Below, piece by piece: positions 27,250-36,606 of a stretch of DNA of 64,000 bases. This DNA comes from Paracoccus methylarcula (GTDB lineage: Bacteria; Pseudomonadota; Alphaproteobacteria; Rhodobacterales; Rhodobacteraceae). Positions within the stretch are counted from its first letter, which is position 1. Each line of letters starts with the position of its first letter. The DNA lies in the NCBI RefSeq assembly GCF_003007735.2, contig NZ_PXNQ02000007.1, positions 1 through 64,000 on the forward strand, in the 5' to 3' direction. Below the pieces are notes generated by a model that saw nothing but the letters and a program-made list of their open reading frames with translations, was not told the origin of the DNA and did no database searches. Made by a program: the position numbers and the translations under genes.

Positions 27250-27556
27250 GAGCGATGATGATAGCGGTTGGAAAGAGGCAGCGAAAGCGGTTCCCGAACT
27301 GCGCTTCCTGAAAATGCTGGTCACCGGGCTGACGCTGGTGATGGGTTTCGGCATCGTGGCGATCGTCGCCCTGCTGTGGATAAGGATGGGCCAGCCGATG
27401 CTGCCCGAGCTGCCCGACAGCATCGCCTTGCCCGAGGGCGCGACGGCCGAGGCCGTCACCTTCGCCCGGGACTGGATCGTGGTGGTCACGGATGGCGGCG
27501 AGGTGCTGCTCTACGATCGCGAGGGCAGCCTGAAGGACCGGGTTCAGTCGCCCTGA
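27248..27556 (+). CDS. DUF6476 family small membrane protein
   Basis: A 102-residue protein with one membrane helix (MLVTGLTLVMGFGIVAIVALLWI, about 23-45) and a small C-terminal domain, VVTDGGEVLLYDREGSL, probably outside the membrane. The function is unknown. The start codon ATG 27248-27250 overlaps the rluA start on the other strand as CATG. Its 3' end overlaps the convergent ubiK gene by 13 bases. Confidence 0.75.
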   Translation: MSDDDSGWKEAAKAVPELRFLKMLVTGLTLVMGFGIVAIVALLWIRMGQPMLPELPDSIALPEGATAEAVTFARDWIVVVTDGGEVLLYDREGSLKDRVQSP

Positions 27557-27795
27557 CGCCCGGCCTCCAGCGCGTCCAGCCTTGCCTTCAATTCGGCATT
27601 CTCGGTGCGGGCCTTGATGGCCATGTCACGCACGGCGTCGAATTCCTCGCGGGTCACGAAGTCGCGATCGGCCAGCCAGCGGTCGATCCAGCCTTTCATC
27701 GCCGTCTCTGCCTCGGTCTTGGCACCCTGGGCCACACCCATCGCATTTGTCATCAATTGCGAGACATCGTCGAAAAACTTGTTCTGCGTGGTCAT
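27544..27795 (-). CDS. ubiK: UbiK-type accessory factor (BMFP)
   Basis: An 83-residue coiled-coil protein of the YqiC/UbiK family, which helps the ubiquinone-synthesis complex and binds lipids. It starts MTTQNKFFDDVSQLMTNAMG, a membrane-fusogenic amphipathic stretch. The typical motif FVTREEFDAVRDMAIKARTE comes next, then a leucine-zipper end (ENAELKARLDALE). It diverges from lgt. The family link is clear; the ubiquinone role is carried over from enterobacteria. Confidence 0.8.
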   Translation of the reverse strand: MTTQNKFFDDVSQLMTNAMGVAQGAKTEAETAMKGWIDRWLADRDFVTREEFDAVRDMAIKARTENAELKARLDALEAGRQGD

Positions 27796-27856
27796 TTAGC
27801 CTGATCCCTTGCTTTGCTTGCCCCCTATATGGGCCGCGCCGCGCCGGGGTTCAATA

Positions 27857-27884
27857 TTGACACTGCCGGGCGCGGCGCTAGCGT
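27857..27884 (+). promoter_or_regulatory. Promoter of lgt
   Basis: TTGACA (27857-27862) and TAGCGT (27879-27884) are spaced by 16 bases. The -10 and following bases, CTAGCGTGC, match the promoter-like site at 51526 base for base. Transcription would start about 20 bases before the lgt ATG. Confidence 0.55.
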
Positions 27885-27912
27885 GCGCCCCGACAACCGG
27901 CCCAGAGGCAGC

Positions 27913-28800
27913 ATGATCCCCTTCCCCGACATATCGCCCGAGATTTTCACCATCCATATCGGCGGGTTTCCCCTGAGCCTGCGCTGGTATGCGCTGGCCT
28001 ATCTGGCGGGGCTGCTGATCGGCTGGCGGATCATGGTCCGGATGATGCGGGGCGATGCCATCTGGGGCGACAAGGCGCCGATGAAGGGCGAGGCCGTCGA
28101 TGACCTGCTGACCTGGGTGATCCTTGGCGTGATCTTCGGCGGGCGGTTGGGCTTCGTGCTGTTCTACGAGCCGGGCTATTACCTCGCCAATCCCGTCGAG
28201 ATCGTGAAGGTCTGGCAGGGCGGGATGAGCTTTCACGGCGGTTTCGCCGGGGTGATCGTCGCCTCATGGCTGTTCTGCCGGGCGCGCGGCATTCCCCCGC
28301 TTCGCCTGGCCGATGCGATGGCGGTGGTCGCGCCTATCGGGCTGTTCTTTGGCCGCGTCGCCAATTTCATCAATGCCGAGTTGTGGGGGCGTCCGACCGA
28401 TCTGCCCTGGGGGGTGATCTTCCCCGGCGAGGCCGCGCAATCCTGCCCCGGCATAGAGGGGCTCTGCGCTCGCCATCCAAGCCAGCTTTACGAGGCCGGG
28501 CTGGAAGGGCTGCTTCTGGGGCTGGTTCTCTGGGCGGTGGTGCGGGCAGGCGGGCTGCGCCGTCCGGGGCTTGCATTCGGAATTTTTCTTTCCGGATACG
28601 GGCTTGCACGCATATTCGTGGAATTGTTCCGACTTGCCGATGCGCAGTTCATCACGCCCGAGAACCCGCTTGGCCATGTTCTCGGCGGGCCTGTGATCGG
28701 GCTGACCATGGGGCAGGTCCTGTCCCTGCCGATGCTGCTGATCGGGCTGTTCTTCATCCTTCGCGCATGGCGTCGTGCCCCGGTCGCCACCGGCGCATGA
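27913..28800 (+). CDS. lgt: Prolipoprotein diacylglyceryl transferase
   Basis: Lgt moves diacylglycerol from phosphatidylglycerol to the lipobox cysteine of prolipoproteins in the inner membrane. The 295-residue protein has about seven membrane helices. It carries [11 protein letters not shown] near residue 102 with the essential histidine, the Lgt signature [20 protein letters not shown] near 144, and [14 protein letters not shown] near 190. ATG 27913 matches the family N-terminus ([11 protein letters not shown]). Its stop overlaps the next start by four bases. Confidence 0.96.
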   Translation: MIPFPDISPEIFTIHIGGFPLSLRWYALAYLAGLLIGWRIMVRMMRGDAIWGDKAPMKGEAVDDLLTWVILGVIFGGRLGFVLFYEPGYYLANPVEIVKVWQGGMSFHGGFAGVIVASWLFCRARGIPPLRLADAMAVVAPIGLFFGRVANFINAELWGRPTDLPWGVIFPGEAAQSCPGIEGLCARHPSQLYEAGLEGLLLGLVLWAVVRAGGLRRPGLAFGIFLSGYGLARIFVELFRLADAQFITPENPLGHVLGGPVIGLTMGQVLSLPMLLIGLFFILRAWRRAPVATGA

Positions 28801-29855
28801 CCCCGCTGGCCGAGATCATCGTGCAGCGTATCCGGGCCACCGGGCCGATCACGCTGGCCGATTACATGGAGCTTTGCCTGCTCCATCCCCGTTACGGTTA
28901 CTACGCCACCCGCGATCCTTTCGGACAGGCAGGGGATTTCACCACCGCGCCGGAGATCTCGCAGATTTTCGGCGAGTTATGCGGCCTGTCGCTGGCGCAG
29001 GCATGGATGGATCAGGGCCGTCCCGCGCCCTTCACGCTGGCCGAGCCGGGGCCGGGGCGCGGCACGCTGATGGCGGATATGCTGCGCGCCATGCGGGCAG
29101 TGCCGGGAATGGCCGAGGCCGCCGATGTGATGCTGATCGAGGCATCCGCTCACCTGCGTGGCCTTCAGCGCGAGAAGCTGGGCAATGTCCGGCATCTCGA
29201 TGGAATCGAGGAATTGCCGGATAGTTCATTGTTCCTGATGGCAAATGAATTTCTCGATGCGCTGCCGATCCGGCAATTCCAGCGGGTCGAGGAAGGCTGG
29301 GCCGAGCGGGTCGTCGGGCTGGACAAGGACGGGCTGCGCATGGGGCTTGCTCCGCCGGTCGATCTGCCGCGCGCGGGGCGGATCGGCGATATCGTCGAGG
29401 ATTGCCCGGCAGCGGTTGCCGTGACCGGGGCGATAGCGCGGCGGATCGCGGCACATGGCGGGGCGGCGATCATCGTCGATTACGGCGGCTGGAACGGCTA
29501 TGGCGACACGTTCCAGGCCCTGCGGGCGCATGCGCCCGAGGATCCCCTAGCTCATCCCGGCGAGGCCGATCTGACCGCGCATGTCGATTTCGCGCCCCTG
29601 GCCGCGGCGGCGATCCGGGCCGGGGCAGAGGTGTCGCGCCCGCTGCATCAGGGCGACTGGCTGCTGTCGCTCGGCGCCGAAGCACGGGCGCGTCGGCTGG
29701 CAGAGGCGGGGGACGAGGGCGCGATGGATGCGCTTCGGCGCTTGACCAGCCGGGACGAAATGGGTCACCTGTTCAAGGCGATGGCCATCTGGCCGAAAGG
29801 GGCGCCGCCGGTGCCCGGGTTTGACGCGCTGAGGCATCATGCAGACGACGCTTGA
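28797..29855 (+). CDS. MidA/NDUFAF7-like SAM-dependent methyltransferase
   Basis: A 352-residue member of the DUF185 family. Mitochondrial NDUFAF7 methylates an arginine of complex I subunit NDUFS2, so a bacterial role in NADH dehydrogenase assembly is possible but unproven. Motifs seen are [21 protein letters not shown] near residue 20, [16 protein letters not shown] near 44, and the SAM loop [15 protein letters not shown] near 80. [13 protein letters not shown] follows near 150. It sits between lgt and pgeF in an overlapping operon. Confidence 0.85.
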   Translation: MTPLAEIIVQRIRATGPITLADYMELCLLHPRYGYYATRDPFGQAGDFTTAPEISQIFGELCGLSLAQAWMDQGRPAPFTLAEPGPGRGTLMADMLRAMRAVPGMAEAADVMLIEASAHLRGLQREKLGNVRHLDGIEELPDSSLFLMANEFLDALPIRQFQRVEEGWAERVVGLDKDGLRMGLAPPVDLPRAGRIGDIVEDCPAAVAVTGAIARRIAAHGGAAIIVDYGGWNGYGDTFQALRAHAPEDPLAHPGEADLTAHVDFAPLAAAAIRAGAEVSRPLHQGDWLLSLGAEARARRLAEAGDEGAMDALRRLTSRDEMGHLFKAMAIWPKGAPPVPGFDALRHHADDA

Positions 29856-30603
29856 GATCCTGACCAATCCTTTGCTTGCCGATGTGAGACATGGTTTCTT
29901 CACGCGAAAGGGCGGGGCTTCCTCGGGGCTCTTCTCGGGGCTGAACTGTGGGCGCGGCAGCAGCGATCAGGGCGACATGGTTTCGCTGAACCGGGCGCGC
30001 GTGGCCGAGGCGATGGGCGTGCCGGTGGATCGGCTGGCCAGCGTCAACCAGGTGCATTCGGCGGATGTGGTCACGCTGGAGGCCGGCGACGATCTGCAGA
30101 AAATAAGTGAAATCAAGGCCGACGGGCTGGTCACCAAGCAGCATGGCATCGCTCTTGCGGTGCTGACCGCGGATTGCCAGCCGATCCTTCTGGCCGATCC
30201 GGCGGCCGCCATCATCGGGGCCTGCCATGCCGGATGGCGCGGTGCCCTGGGCGGTATCATCGAAGCGACGGTCGAGGCCATGCGGGCGCTTGGGGCGCAG
30301 GAAATCCGGGCGGTGATCGGCCCGACGATCAGCCAGCGCGCCTACGAGGTCGGCGAGGATTTCATGGAGGATTTCCTTGCCGAGGACCCGGATCATGCAC
30401 GGTTTTTCAGCGGCGGACCGAATGGCCGTCCGATGTTCGACCTGCCATCCTTCGGCCTGTCGCGGTTGCGCGGGGCAGGTGTCGAGGCGGAATGGTCCGG
30501 GCATTGCACCTATTCCGATCCCGAGCGCTTCTTCAGCTATCGCCGCTCCACGCATGAGGGGCAGGTGGATTACGGGCGGCTGATCTCTGTCATCACGCTA
30601 TAG
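29839..30603 (+). CDS. pgeF: Peptidoglycan editing factor PgeF (multicopper-oxidase-like laccase domain)
   Basis: A 254-residue YfiH-family protein. Members remove or prevent L-Ser-containing muropeptide errors and can also act on purine nucleosides. Zinc/copper-type ligands are visible: SVNQVHSADVVTLE near residue 72, LTADCQPILLAD near 112, and GACHAGWRGALGG near 128. It begins FFTRKGGASSGLFSGLNCG. The start overlaps the midA-like gene by 17 bases. Composite repeat D follows its stop. Confidence 0.88.
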   Translation: MQTTLEILTNPLLADVRHGFFTRKGGASSGLFSGLNCGRGSSDQGDMVSLNRARVAEAMGVPVDRLASVNQVHSADVVTLEAGDDLQKISEIKADGLVTKQHGIALAVLTADCQPILLADPAAAIIGACHAGWRGALGGIIEATVEAMRALGAQEIRAVIGPTISQRAYEVGEDFMEDFLAEDPDHARFFSGGPNGRPMFDLPSFGLSRLRGAGVEAEWSGHCTYSDPERFFSYRRSTHEGQVDYGRLISVITL

Positions 30604-30629
30604 GTCGCAAGAACTGCGGGCGTTGCGCG

Positions 30630-30895
30630 GCTCTGGCCGTGATTTCGAGCGGCAGGGTGCAGGGATTATTTCCATTTGGCGCATTATCTTTTGAACATGC
30701 GGATAATTGCTTCCACCATGGAATAAATAGCTGCAAGCAGGATCCGGATCACGGGAAGGCCCAAGCCTCTTTCTCCCTCCGATACTCTTCTTCTTCATGG
30801 AGATATCCCCGGGGGTCGTGGGTTGGGACGCCACTGGTTCGAGAACCAGCCGGCGACGGGGGCAGGCAACCCCCCGGCCATTGCGGGACGCAAGG
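30630..30895 (+). repeat. Composite intergenic repeat, copy D
   Basis: It fills most of the 316-base gap between pgeF and the GntR gene. Module 1 begins TTCCATTTGGCGCATTATC at 30670, with a decayed right arm near 30713-30724. Module 2 begins TCTTCTTCTTCATGGAGATA at 30785, then the same hairpin CTGGTTC-GA-GAACCAG and the tail GGCCATTGCGGGACGCAA. Order and orientation match copy C. Confidence 0.8.
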
Positions 30896-30919
30896 AAGCA
30901 CGCCTCACGGTTCCGCTTT

Positions 30920-31630
30920 CTACCCCTTGCCGAAAGCGTCCGGGTTGTCGGCGCGCAGGCGCGGGAAGATCTCGGCGATCCGGCCAAGATGTCTTTCGCA
31001 GGCCGCGACGGCGCGGTCGGCATCGCGGGCATGCAGAGCCGCCAGGATCTCGCGATGCTCGGCCAGCGCAATCGACGCGCCGAAGGACAGCGACAGGTAG
31101 CGCGCCCGGTCCATGTGGCCCTTGTTCTCCTTGATCAGCGTCCAGGCGAATTCCAGGCCGGTATAGGCGCAGATATCGTGGTGAAACTGGTCGTCCAGCG
31201 CGTGGAACTCGGCCCGCTGGTCGGCCTTGACCGCCACCTCCTGCCGTTCGACCAATTCGTCCAGCGCGGCGAGGTGATCCTTTGTCAGCCGCTCGGCGGC
31301 CTTGCGCAGGCAGGCGGTCTCCAGCGCCAGCCGGATGAATTGCGCCTGCAGGATCGATTCCTCGGAAATCGCGGTGACGATGGTGGCGCGCTGCGGGCGG
31401 ATCTCGATGAAGCCCTGTTGCGAGAGGCGATAGAACGCATCCCGGACCGGCTGCCGCGAGACGCCTATCTTCGCGGCAACCTCGGCCTCGGACAGCCTGG
31501 TTCCGGGCGGCAGGCTGAGATCGATCACGCGCTTGTACAATTCCTCGAAGATCTGGTCGGTCACCGTGCGCGGGCGCAGGTCGTCCAGTGTCGGCAATCC
31601 GCGATGGGGCGAGATGTTCCGTGACGGCAT
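30920..31630 (-). CDS. GntR-family (FadR-type) regulator of the uronate locus
   Basis: A 236-residue repressor with an N-terminal winged helix (TVTDQIFEELYKRVIDLSLP, then LSEAEVAAKIGVSRQPVRDA) and an all-helical FCD ligand domain with histidines for a metal-bound effector (LDDQFHHDICAYTG; LAEHREILAALHARD). It diverges from uxaC and is likely to control that operon, as UxuR/ExuR do in enterobacteria. I start at MPSRNISPHRG; the reading frame stays open far upstream but that part lies antisense to uxaC. Confidence 0.88.
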   Translation of the reverse strand: MPSRNISPHRGLPTLDDLRPRTVTDQIFEELYKRVIDLSLPPGTRLSEAEVAAKIGVSRQPVRDAFYRLSQQGFIEIRPQRATIVTAISEESILQAQFIRLALETACLRKAAERLTKDHLAALDELVERQEVAVKADQRAEFHALDDQFHHDICAYTGLEFAWTLIKENKGHMDRARYLSLSFGASIALAEHREILAALHARDADRAVAACERHLGRIAEIFPRLRADNPDAFGKG

Positions 31631-31645
31631 GGCGAGTGGCTCCGG

Positions 31646-31674
31646 TTGACCCAACTTGTAAACTAGCATATTAG
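31646..31674 (+). promoter_or_regulatory. Promoter of the uronate operon with embedded candidate operator
   Basis: TTGACC (31646-31651) and TATTAG (31669-31674) have the ideal 17-base spacing. The spacer contains TTGTAAACTA, with the GT..AC core common to FadR-type GntR operators, and CTA-N6-TAG symmetry covers the -10. Transcription would start near 31681, about 30 bases before uxaC. Repression by the adjacent GntR protein is inferred. Confidence 0.5.
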
Positions 31675-31711
31675 CAGACTCGAACAAGGGCAAGTGAGTC
31701 GGGGAGGACGC

Positions 31712-33118
31712 ATGGCATTGCTGGACGAGGACCGGTTGTTTCCTGCCGAGGGCCGCGCCCGCGATTTGGCGCGCGGGCTGTATGCCGAGATCCGGGACCT
31801 GCCGATCATCAGCCCGCATGGCCATACCGACCCGCGCTGGTATGCCGAGGACGCGGCCTTTCCCGATCCCGCCCAGCTTTTCGTGACGCCGGATCATTAC
31901 GTTTTCCGCATGCTTTGCTCGCAGGGGGTGGAACTGGCCGATCTGGGCGTGCCGCGCGCCGATGGTGGCCCGGTCGAGACGGATGGGCGCAGGATCTGGC
32001 GGCTCTTTGCAGGTCATTACCACCTGTTCCGGGGCACGCCCTCGCGGATCTGGCTGGACCATTCCTTCCAGCATGTCTTCGGGATCGACCGGCGGCTGAC
32101 GGCGGAAACGGCGGATTGGTATTACGACCATATCGCCGATTGCCTCGCCAAGCCGGAATTTCGCCCGCGCGCCCTGTTCAAGCGTTTCGGCATCGAGGCG
32201 ATCGCCACGACCGAGGCGGCGACCGACGATCTGCGCTGGCACCGGATGATCCGCGAGTCGGATTGGGACGGGCGGGTGATCACCGCCTATCGTCCCGATG
32301 GCGTGATCGATCCCGAGATGGACGGTTTCGCGGGCAATGTCGCACTGATGGGGCAACAGACGGGCCTCGATACCGCGACATGGCAGGGTTACCTGGATGC
32401 CCATCGCGCGCGGCGGGCCTATTTCAAGGAATTCGGCGCGACATCTTCCGATCACGGCCATCCTTCGGCCCGGACCGAGGATCTGCCGCAGGCCGAGGCG
32501 GCGGCGCTGTTCCAGAAGGCACTGCGCGGGGAATGCTCGGCTGAAGAGGCGGATGCCTTCCGCGGCCATATGCTGACCGAGATGGCGCGGATGAGCCTTG
32601 AGGACGGGCTGGTGCTGCAGATCCATCCTGGCTCGCGGCGCAATCATTCCGGTCAGGTGATGGCGATGTTCGGGCGCGACAAGGGGTTCGATATTCCCGG
32701 CCGCACCGATTACGTCACGGCGCTGCGCCCGCTGCTGAACGCGGTGGGGATGCGGCCTGAGCTGACGGTGATCCTGTTCACGCTGGACGAGACATCCTAT
32801 TCGCGCGAACTGGCGCCGCTGGCCGGGGTCTATCCCTGCCTGCGCCTTGGCCCGGCATGGTGGTTTTACGACAGCGCCGAGGGCATGCGCCGCTTCCGCG
32901 AGATGACGACCGAGACGGCGGGTTTCTACAATACCGTCGGCTTCAACGACGACACGCGCGCCTTCTGTTCGATCCCCGCCCGGCATGATGTCGCGCGGCG
33001 GGTGGATTGCGCCTACCTTGCCACGCTGGTCGCGACCGGGCGGCTGGCCGAGGACGAGGCGCATGAGCTGGCGCGTGACCTGGCATATGAGCTCGCGAAA
33101 CGGGCCTACAGGCTTTGA
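31712..33118 (+). CDS. uxaC: Uronate isomerase
   Basis: UxaC turns glucuronate into fructuronate and galacturonate into tagaturonate, the entry step of hexuronate breakdown. The 468-residue amidohydrolase-fold protein has the metal-binding HxH in [12 protein letters not shown] near residue 33. [18 protein letters not shown] follows near 105, and [12 protein letters not shown] near 300. GGGGAGG at 31700-31706 fixes ATG 31712. It leads the operon of TRAP transporter and kdu genes. Confidence 0.95.
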   Translation: MALLDEDRLFPAEGRARDLARGLYAEIRDLPIISPHGHTDPRWYAEDAAFPDPAQLFVTPDHYVFRMLCSQGVELADLGVPRADGGPVETDGRRIWRLFAGHYHLFRGTPSRIWLDHSFQHVFGIDRRLTAETADWYYDHIADCLAKPEFRPRALFKRFGIEAIATTEAATDDLRWHRMIRESDWDGRVITAYRPDGVIDPEMDGFAGNVALMGQQTGLDTATWQGYLDAHRARRAYFKEFGATSSDHGHPSARTEDLPQAEAAALFQKALRGECSAEEADAFRGHMLTEMARMSLEDGLVLQIHPGSRRNHSGQVMAMFGRDKGFDIPGRTDYVTALRPLLNAVGMRPELTVILFTLDETSYSRELAPLAGVYPCLRLGPAWWFYDSAEGMRRFREMTTETAGFYNTVGFNDDTRAFCSIPARHDVARRVDCAYLATLVATGRLAEDEAHELARDLAYELAKRAYRL

Positions 33119-33141
33119 ACTTCACAGAGGGAGGAAACGAG

Positions 33142-34125
33142 ATGAAATTCCTGACGACGACACTGGCCGGATTGCTGGCATCCGCCGCGCTGGCGACGGC
33201 TGCGGCTGCGGAATGCGAGATGACGCTGCGGTCATCGGACACCCATCCCGACGGTTATCCGACCGTCGAGGGCGTCAAGGCGATGGCCGAGGAGGTCAAG
33301 GAAAAGACCGAGGGCCGGATCTGCATCGAGGTCTTCCCCTCGGCGCAATTGGGCGAGGAAAAGGACACGATCGAGCAGACCCAGTTCGGGGTGATCGACA
33401 TGGTCCGCGCCTCTTTCGGGACGTTCAACGATATCGTGCCGGTGACGCAGCTTTTCTCGCTGCCCTACCTGTTCCGCTCGGAAGAGCATATGCATAACGT
33501 CCTCGACGGTCCCATCGGCGAAGAGGTGGGCGCGAAATTCGAGGAGCACGACCTCGTTGCGCTGGCCTATTACGATGGCGGGGCGCGCAGCTTCTACAAT
33601 TCGCAGAAGCCCATCGAGTCGATCGAGGATCTGGCGGGGATGAAGTTCCGCGTCATGCAGAACGATGTTTTCGTGGACATGATGGACGCGCTTGGCGCCA
33701 ATGCCACGCCGATGCCGTATGGCGAAGTCTATTCGGCGATCCAGACCGGGGTCATCGACGGGGCCGAGAACAACTATCCCAGCTATGACAGTTCGGGCCA
33801 TGCCGAGGTGGCGAAATATTTCACGCTGGACCAGCATTTGATGGTGCCTGAGTTGGTCGCCGTCTCGAAAATGACCTGGGACAAGCTGTCGCCCGAGGAC
33901 CAGGAGATCATGCGCGAGGCCGCCCGGAATTCGGCGGATCTGCAGCGCCAGCTCTGGGCCGATCAGGAAGCGGCTTCCGAGGAGAAGGTGGTCGAGGCCG
34001 GGTCCGAGGTGATCAAGGAGATCGACAAGACCCCCTTCATCGAGGCGATGGTGCCGGTTTACGAGAAATACGTGACCACGCCCGAGGATCAGGACCTGGT
34101 CAAGCGGATCCAGGAAACCGAGTGA
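33142..34125 (+). CDS. dctP: TRAP transporter substrate-binding protein (DctP family), probable uronate receptor
   Basis: A 327-residue periplasmic receptor. Its signal peptide, [20 protein letters not shown], ends near AAAEC. The DctP fold carries [20 protein letters not shown] near residue 75, [12 protein letters not shown] near 168 with the conserved arginine that pairs with the ligand carboxylate, and [12 protein letters not shown] near 212. It feeds the DctQM permease. Flanking uronate genes point to hexuronates or unsaturated uronates as ligand. Confidence 0.92.
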   Translation: MKFLTTTLAGLLASAALATAAAAECEMTLRSSDTHPDGYPTVEGVKAMAEEVKEKTEGRICIEVFPSAQLGEEKDTIEQTQFGVIDMVRASFGTFNDIVPVTQLFSLPYLFRSEEHMHNVLDGPIGEEVGAKFEEHDLVALAYYDGGARSFYNSQKPIESIEDLAGMKFRVMQNDVFVDMMDALGANATPMPYGEVYSAIQTGVIDGAENNYPSYDSSGHAEVAKYFTLDQHLMVPELVAVSKMTWDKLSPEDQEIMREAARNSADLQRQLWADQEAASEEKVVEAGSEVIKEIDKTPFIEAMVPVYEKYVTTPEDQDLVKRIQETE

Positions 34126-34132
34126 TCGAGGC

Positions 34133-34159
34133 GCTGCCCGCGGGTTTCCCGCGGGCAGC
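34133..34159 (+). terminator. Stem-loop between dctP and dctQ
   Basis: A perfect 12-bp stem, GCTGCCCGCGGG-TTT-CCCGCGGGCAGC, starts right after the dctP stop. No T-run follows. Its likely effect is partial termination or protection of the dctP message, giving more receptor than permease. Confidence 0.6.
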
Positions 34160-34180
34160 ATTCCCATCGGAGGGCAGGTG

Positions 34181-34732
34181 ATGCGTGACGCGTTGGTAAG
34201 ACTGGCCGGATGGACCGGTGCGCTGGCCCGGGCCGGGCTGTGGACCGCGGGCGTGGGGCTGGTGCTGATGACGGCATTCGTCTTTGCGCAGGTCTGCTTC
34301 CGTTATCTTCTGGGCAGCAGCCTGTTCTGGGCAGAACCGGCCAGCGTCATGCTGATGGGCTGGTTCATCTTTCTCGGTGCGGCGGTCGGCGTGAAGGAGG
34401 GTTACCACCTGTCTTTCGACGTCGGCCTGATGATCGTGCCGGAAAGCTGGCGGGCATGGTTTCACAGCCTCTCGGATATCGTGGTCGTGGCCTTTGGATT
34501 CGGCATGACCTGGTTCGGCGGGCAGTTGGCCGCCAAGGCGGCGGGTGGCGACATCCCCGGTCTTGGCATTTCGCGGCTATGGGATTTCGCGCCGCTGATG
34601 GCCGGAGGCGTGCTGCTGATGCTGTTCTCGATCGAGCGCATCCTGCGCCGCGCGGCGGGGCTGCGCACCCTGCGCTTTGGCGACAATGCCGATGACGACC
34701 TGCCGGAATCCGACCGGCAAAACGGAGCGTGA
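34181..34732 (+). CDS. dctQ: TRAP transporter small permease (DctQ)
   Basis: A 183-residue membrane protein with four helices. It includes AGVGLVLMTAFVFAQVCFRY near residue 23, AEPASVMLMGWFIFLGAAVGV near 50, and the family's cytoplasmic loop VKEGYHLSFDV. Small TRAP permeases pair with DctM and help the receptor dock. ATG 34181 is preferred; a GTG just before it is in frame, and both sit behind CGGAGGG. Confidence 0.9.
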   Translation: MRDALVRLAGWTGALARAGLWTAGVGLVLMTAFVFAQVCFRYLLGSSLFWAEPASVMLMGWFIFLGAAVGVKEGYHLSFDVGLMIVPESWRAWFHSLSDIVVVAFGFGMTWFGGQLAAKAAGGDIPGLGISRLWDFAPLMAGGVLLMLFSIERILRRAAGLRTLRFGDNADDDLPESDRQNGA

Positions 34733-34736
34733 ACCG

Positions 34737-36017
34737 ATGGAATACTGGATTCTTTTCGGCAGTTTCACCGGGCTGCTGCTGATCGGCACGCCGGTCGCCT
34801 TCTGCCTTGGCGCGGCCAGCTTTTTCACCGTGCTCTACCTTGGCCTGCCGCCGGTGGTGGTGTTCCAGCGCCTGAATTCCGGGATCTCGGTCTTTGCGCT
34901 GATGGCCATTCCCTTCTTTATCTATTCCGGCGACCTGATGGTGCGCGGAGATATCGCCCGCAGGCTGGTGGCGCTGGCGGGCAGCGTGGTCGGTCATCTG
35001 AGGGGCGGGCTGGGGCAGGTGAACATCATCGCCTCGCTGATGTTCGGCGGTGTGTCGGGTTCCGCCGCCGCCGATGCCTCGGCTGTCGGCGGGCTGATGG
35101 TGCCGCAGATGAAGAAGCGCGGATACGATGTTGACTATGCGGTGAATATCACCGTTGTCAGCTCGATCATTGCGCTGATGATCCCGCCTTCGCATAACAT
35201 GATCATCTATTCCATCGCCGCGGGCGGACGGCTGTCCATCGCCGACCTGTTCACCGCCGGGATCATTCCGGGGATGCTGCTGGCGCTGGCGCTGATGATC
35301 GCCGCCTGGTGGGTCGCCCGCAAGAAGGGCTACCCGACCGAGCCTTTCCCCGGCCTGCGCATGATGGGCGTGCTGTTCGTCTCGGCGCTGCCCGGCCTGA
35401 TCCTGATCGCGATCATCTTCGGCGGGGTGCGCTCGGGCTTTTTCACCGCCTCGGAAAGCTCGAATATCGCGGTGGTCTATGCGCTGCTGATCACCGCGCT
35501 GGTCTATCGCAGCCTGCCATGGAGCGAATTCGTCGAGGCGACCAAGGGCGCGGTCCGCACCACCGCGATGGTGCTGCTGGTCATCGGCTGCGCGGCCTGT
35601 TTCGGTTGGCTGCTGGCCTATATGAAAGTGCCGGCGCAACTGGTCGAGTTCCTGCAGAACGTCTCGAACAACCCGCTGGTGATCCTGCTCTTGATGAACG
35701 TGATCCTGCTGATCCTGGGCACCTTCATGGACATGTCGCCGCTGATCGTCATCACCACGCCGATCTTCTTGCCGGTGGCGCAGGCTTTCGGGGTCGATCC
35801 GGTGCATTTCGGGGTGATCCTGGTGCTGAACCTTGGCATCGGGCTGTGCACGCCGCCGGTGGGCGCGGTGCTGTTCGTCGGCTGCGCGGTCGGCAAGATC
35901 AGCATCTGGCAGGCGATGCGCACGATCTGGCCCTTCTATGGCGCGGCATTCCTGACCCTGATGCTGGTGACCTACATTCCCGCCCTTTCCCTCTGGCTTC
36001 CCTCGGTGTTCAGATGA
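34737..36017 (+). CDS. dctM: TRAP transporter large permease (DctM)
   Basis: The 426-residue sodium-coupled channel subunit, with about twelve membrane segments. Typical patches are IPFFIYSGDLMVRGDIARRL near residue 60, MFGGVSGSAAADASAVGGLM near 102, and MIPPSHNMIIYSIAAGG near 148. GIGLCTPPVGAVLFVGCAVG near 375 is the second half-site of the ion and substrate region. It overlaps the cupin gene by four bases. Confidence 0.94.
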   Translation: MEYWILFGSFTGLLLIGTPVAFCLGAASFFTVLYLGLPPVVVFQRLNSGISVFALMAIPFFIYSGDLMVRGDIARRLVALAGSVVGHLRGGLGQVNIIASLMFGGVSGSAAADASAVGGLMVPQMKKRGYDVDYAVNITVVSSIIALMIPPSHNMIIYSIAAGGRLSIADLFTAGIIPGMLLALALMIAAWWVARKKGYPTEPFPGLRMMGVLFVSALPGLILIAIIFGGVRSGFFTASESSNIAVVYALLITALVYRSLPWSEFVEATKGAVRTTAMVLLVIGCAACFGWLLAYMKVPAQLVEFLQNVSNNPLVILLLMNVILLILGTFMDMSPLIVITTPIFLPVAQAFGVDPVHFGVILVLNLGIGLCTPPVGAVLFVGCAVGKISIWQAMRTIWPFYGAAFLTLMLVTYIPALSLWLPSVFR

Positions 36018-36295
36018 GCGATCCAATCCGTACCGTCCTTGCCCATGCGCCCGAATTGATGGTCGTCCGCTTTGCCTTCAAGGCAGGCGACCAAGGCGCG
36101 CTGCACAGCCATCCGCATGTGCAATCGACCTATGTCCGCTCGGGCCGTTTCCGTTTCACCATGGATGGCCGCGAATTCGAGGTCGGGCCGGGCGATGCCT
36201 TCACGGTCCCCCCGGGCACCGAGCATGGCTGCCTGTGTCTTGAGGAAGGGGAGTTGATCGACAATTTCACCCCGCGCCGCGACGATTTTTTGTGA
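36014..36295 (+). CDS. Small cupin protein, probable KdgF-type
   Basis: A 93-residue single-domain cupin. Motif 1 is GALHSHPHVQSTYVRSGRFR and motif 2 is PGDAFTVPPGTEHG, with the expected metal-binding histidines and glutamine or glutamate. KdgF cupins open 4,5-unsaturated uronates from pectin or alginate lyases, and the kduI-kduD pair downstream is the next step of that route. The name rests mostly on context; ATG 36014 overlaps the dctM stop. Confidence 0.75.
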   Translation: MSDPIRTVLAHAPELMVVRFAFKAGDQGALHSHPHVQSTYVRSGRFRFTMDGREFEVGPGDAFTVPPGTEHGCLCLEEGELIDNFTPRRDDFL

Positions 36296-36606
36296 AGGGT
36301 GCGGGATGGTTTTGAAATGACCTCGATTCTTCCGGATCACCTACTGCGTCACCGCTATGTCCCTGCGCGGAATCAAGGCCCAACAGGCCGCCGCGCAGCG
36401 CCCGGCCGCCCCGTCACGCTCTGCGTGCAAAGCACGACGGACGGGCGCTTTGGTGACGTTGTCCTGCGGATTGGGCTTCATCCGGGGCTGCACGATAAAA
36501 CGCTGACCACAAGCCGTCATGCGCCCATCCGCAGCCGGGCGCTGCACGGCTCTGTCCGTCCATCTGATCCGCCACATTTGAATTCTGCCAAGTTACAGGA
36601 GCCAAC
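36296..36606. other. Intergenic gap without recognisable gene
   Basis: This 311-base stretch between the cupin and kduI genes holds one small hairpin (CGTGC-AAA-GCACG near 36424) and open frames on both strands that resemble nothing I know. The plus frame from 36317 is rich in Arg, Pro and His in a random-looking way. No clear promoter or terminator is seen, and kduI may be read through from upstream. Confidence 0.5.

Noticed and set aside
31631..33064. Upstream extension of the GntR frame by nearly 480 codons
   Set aside because: The extension is antisense to uxaC. The protein similarity begins only at the winged-helix domain after 31630.
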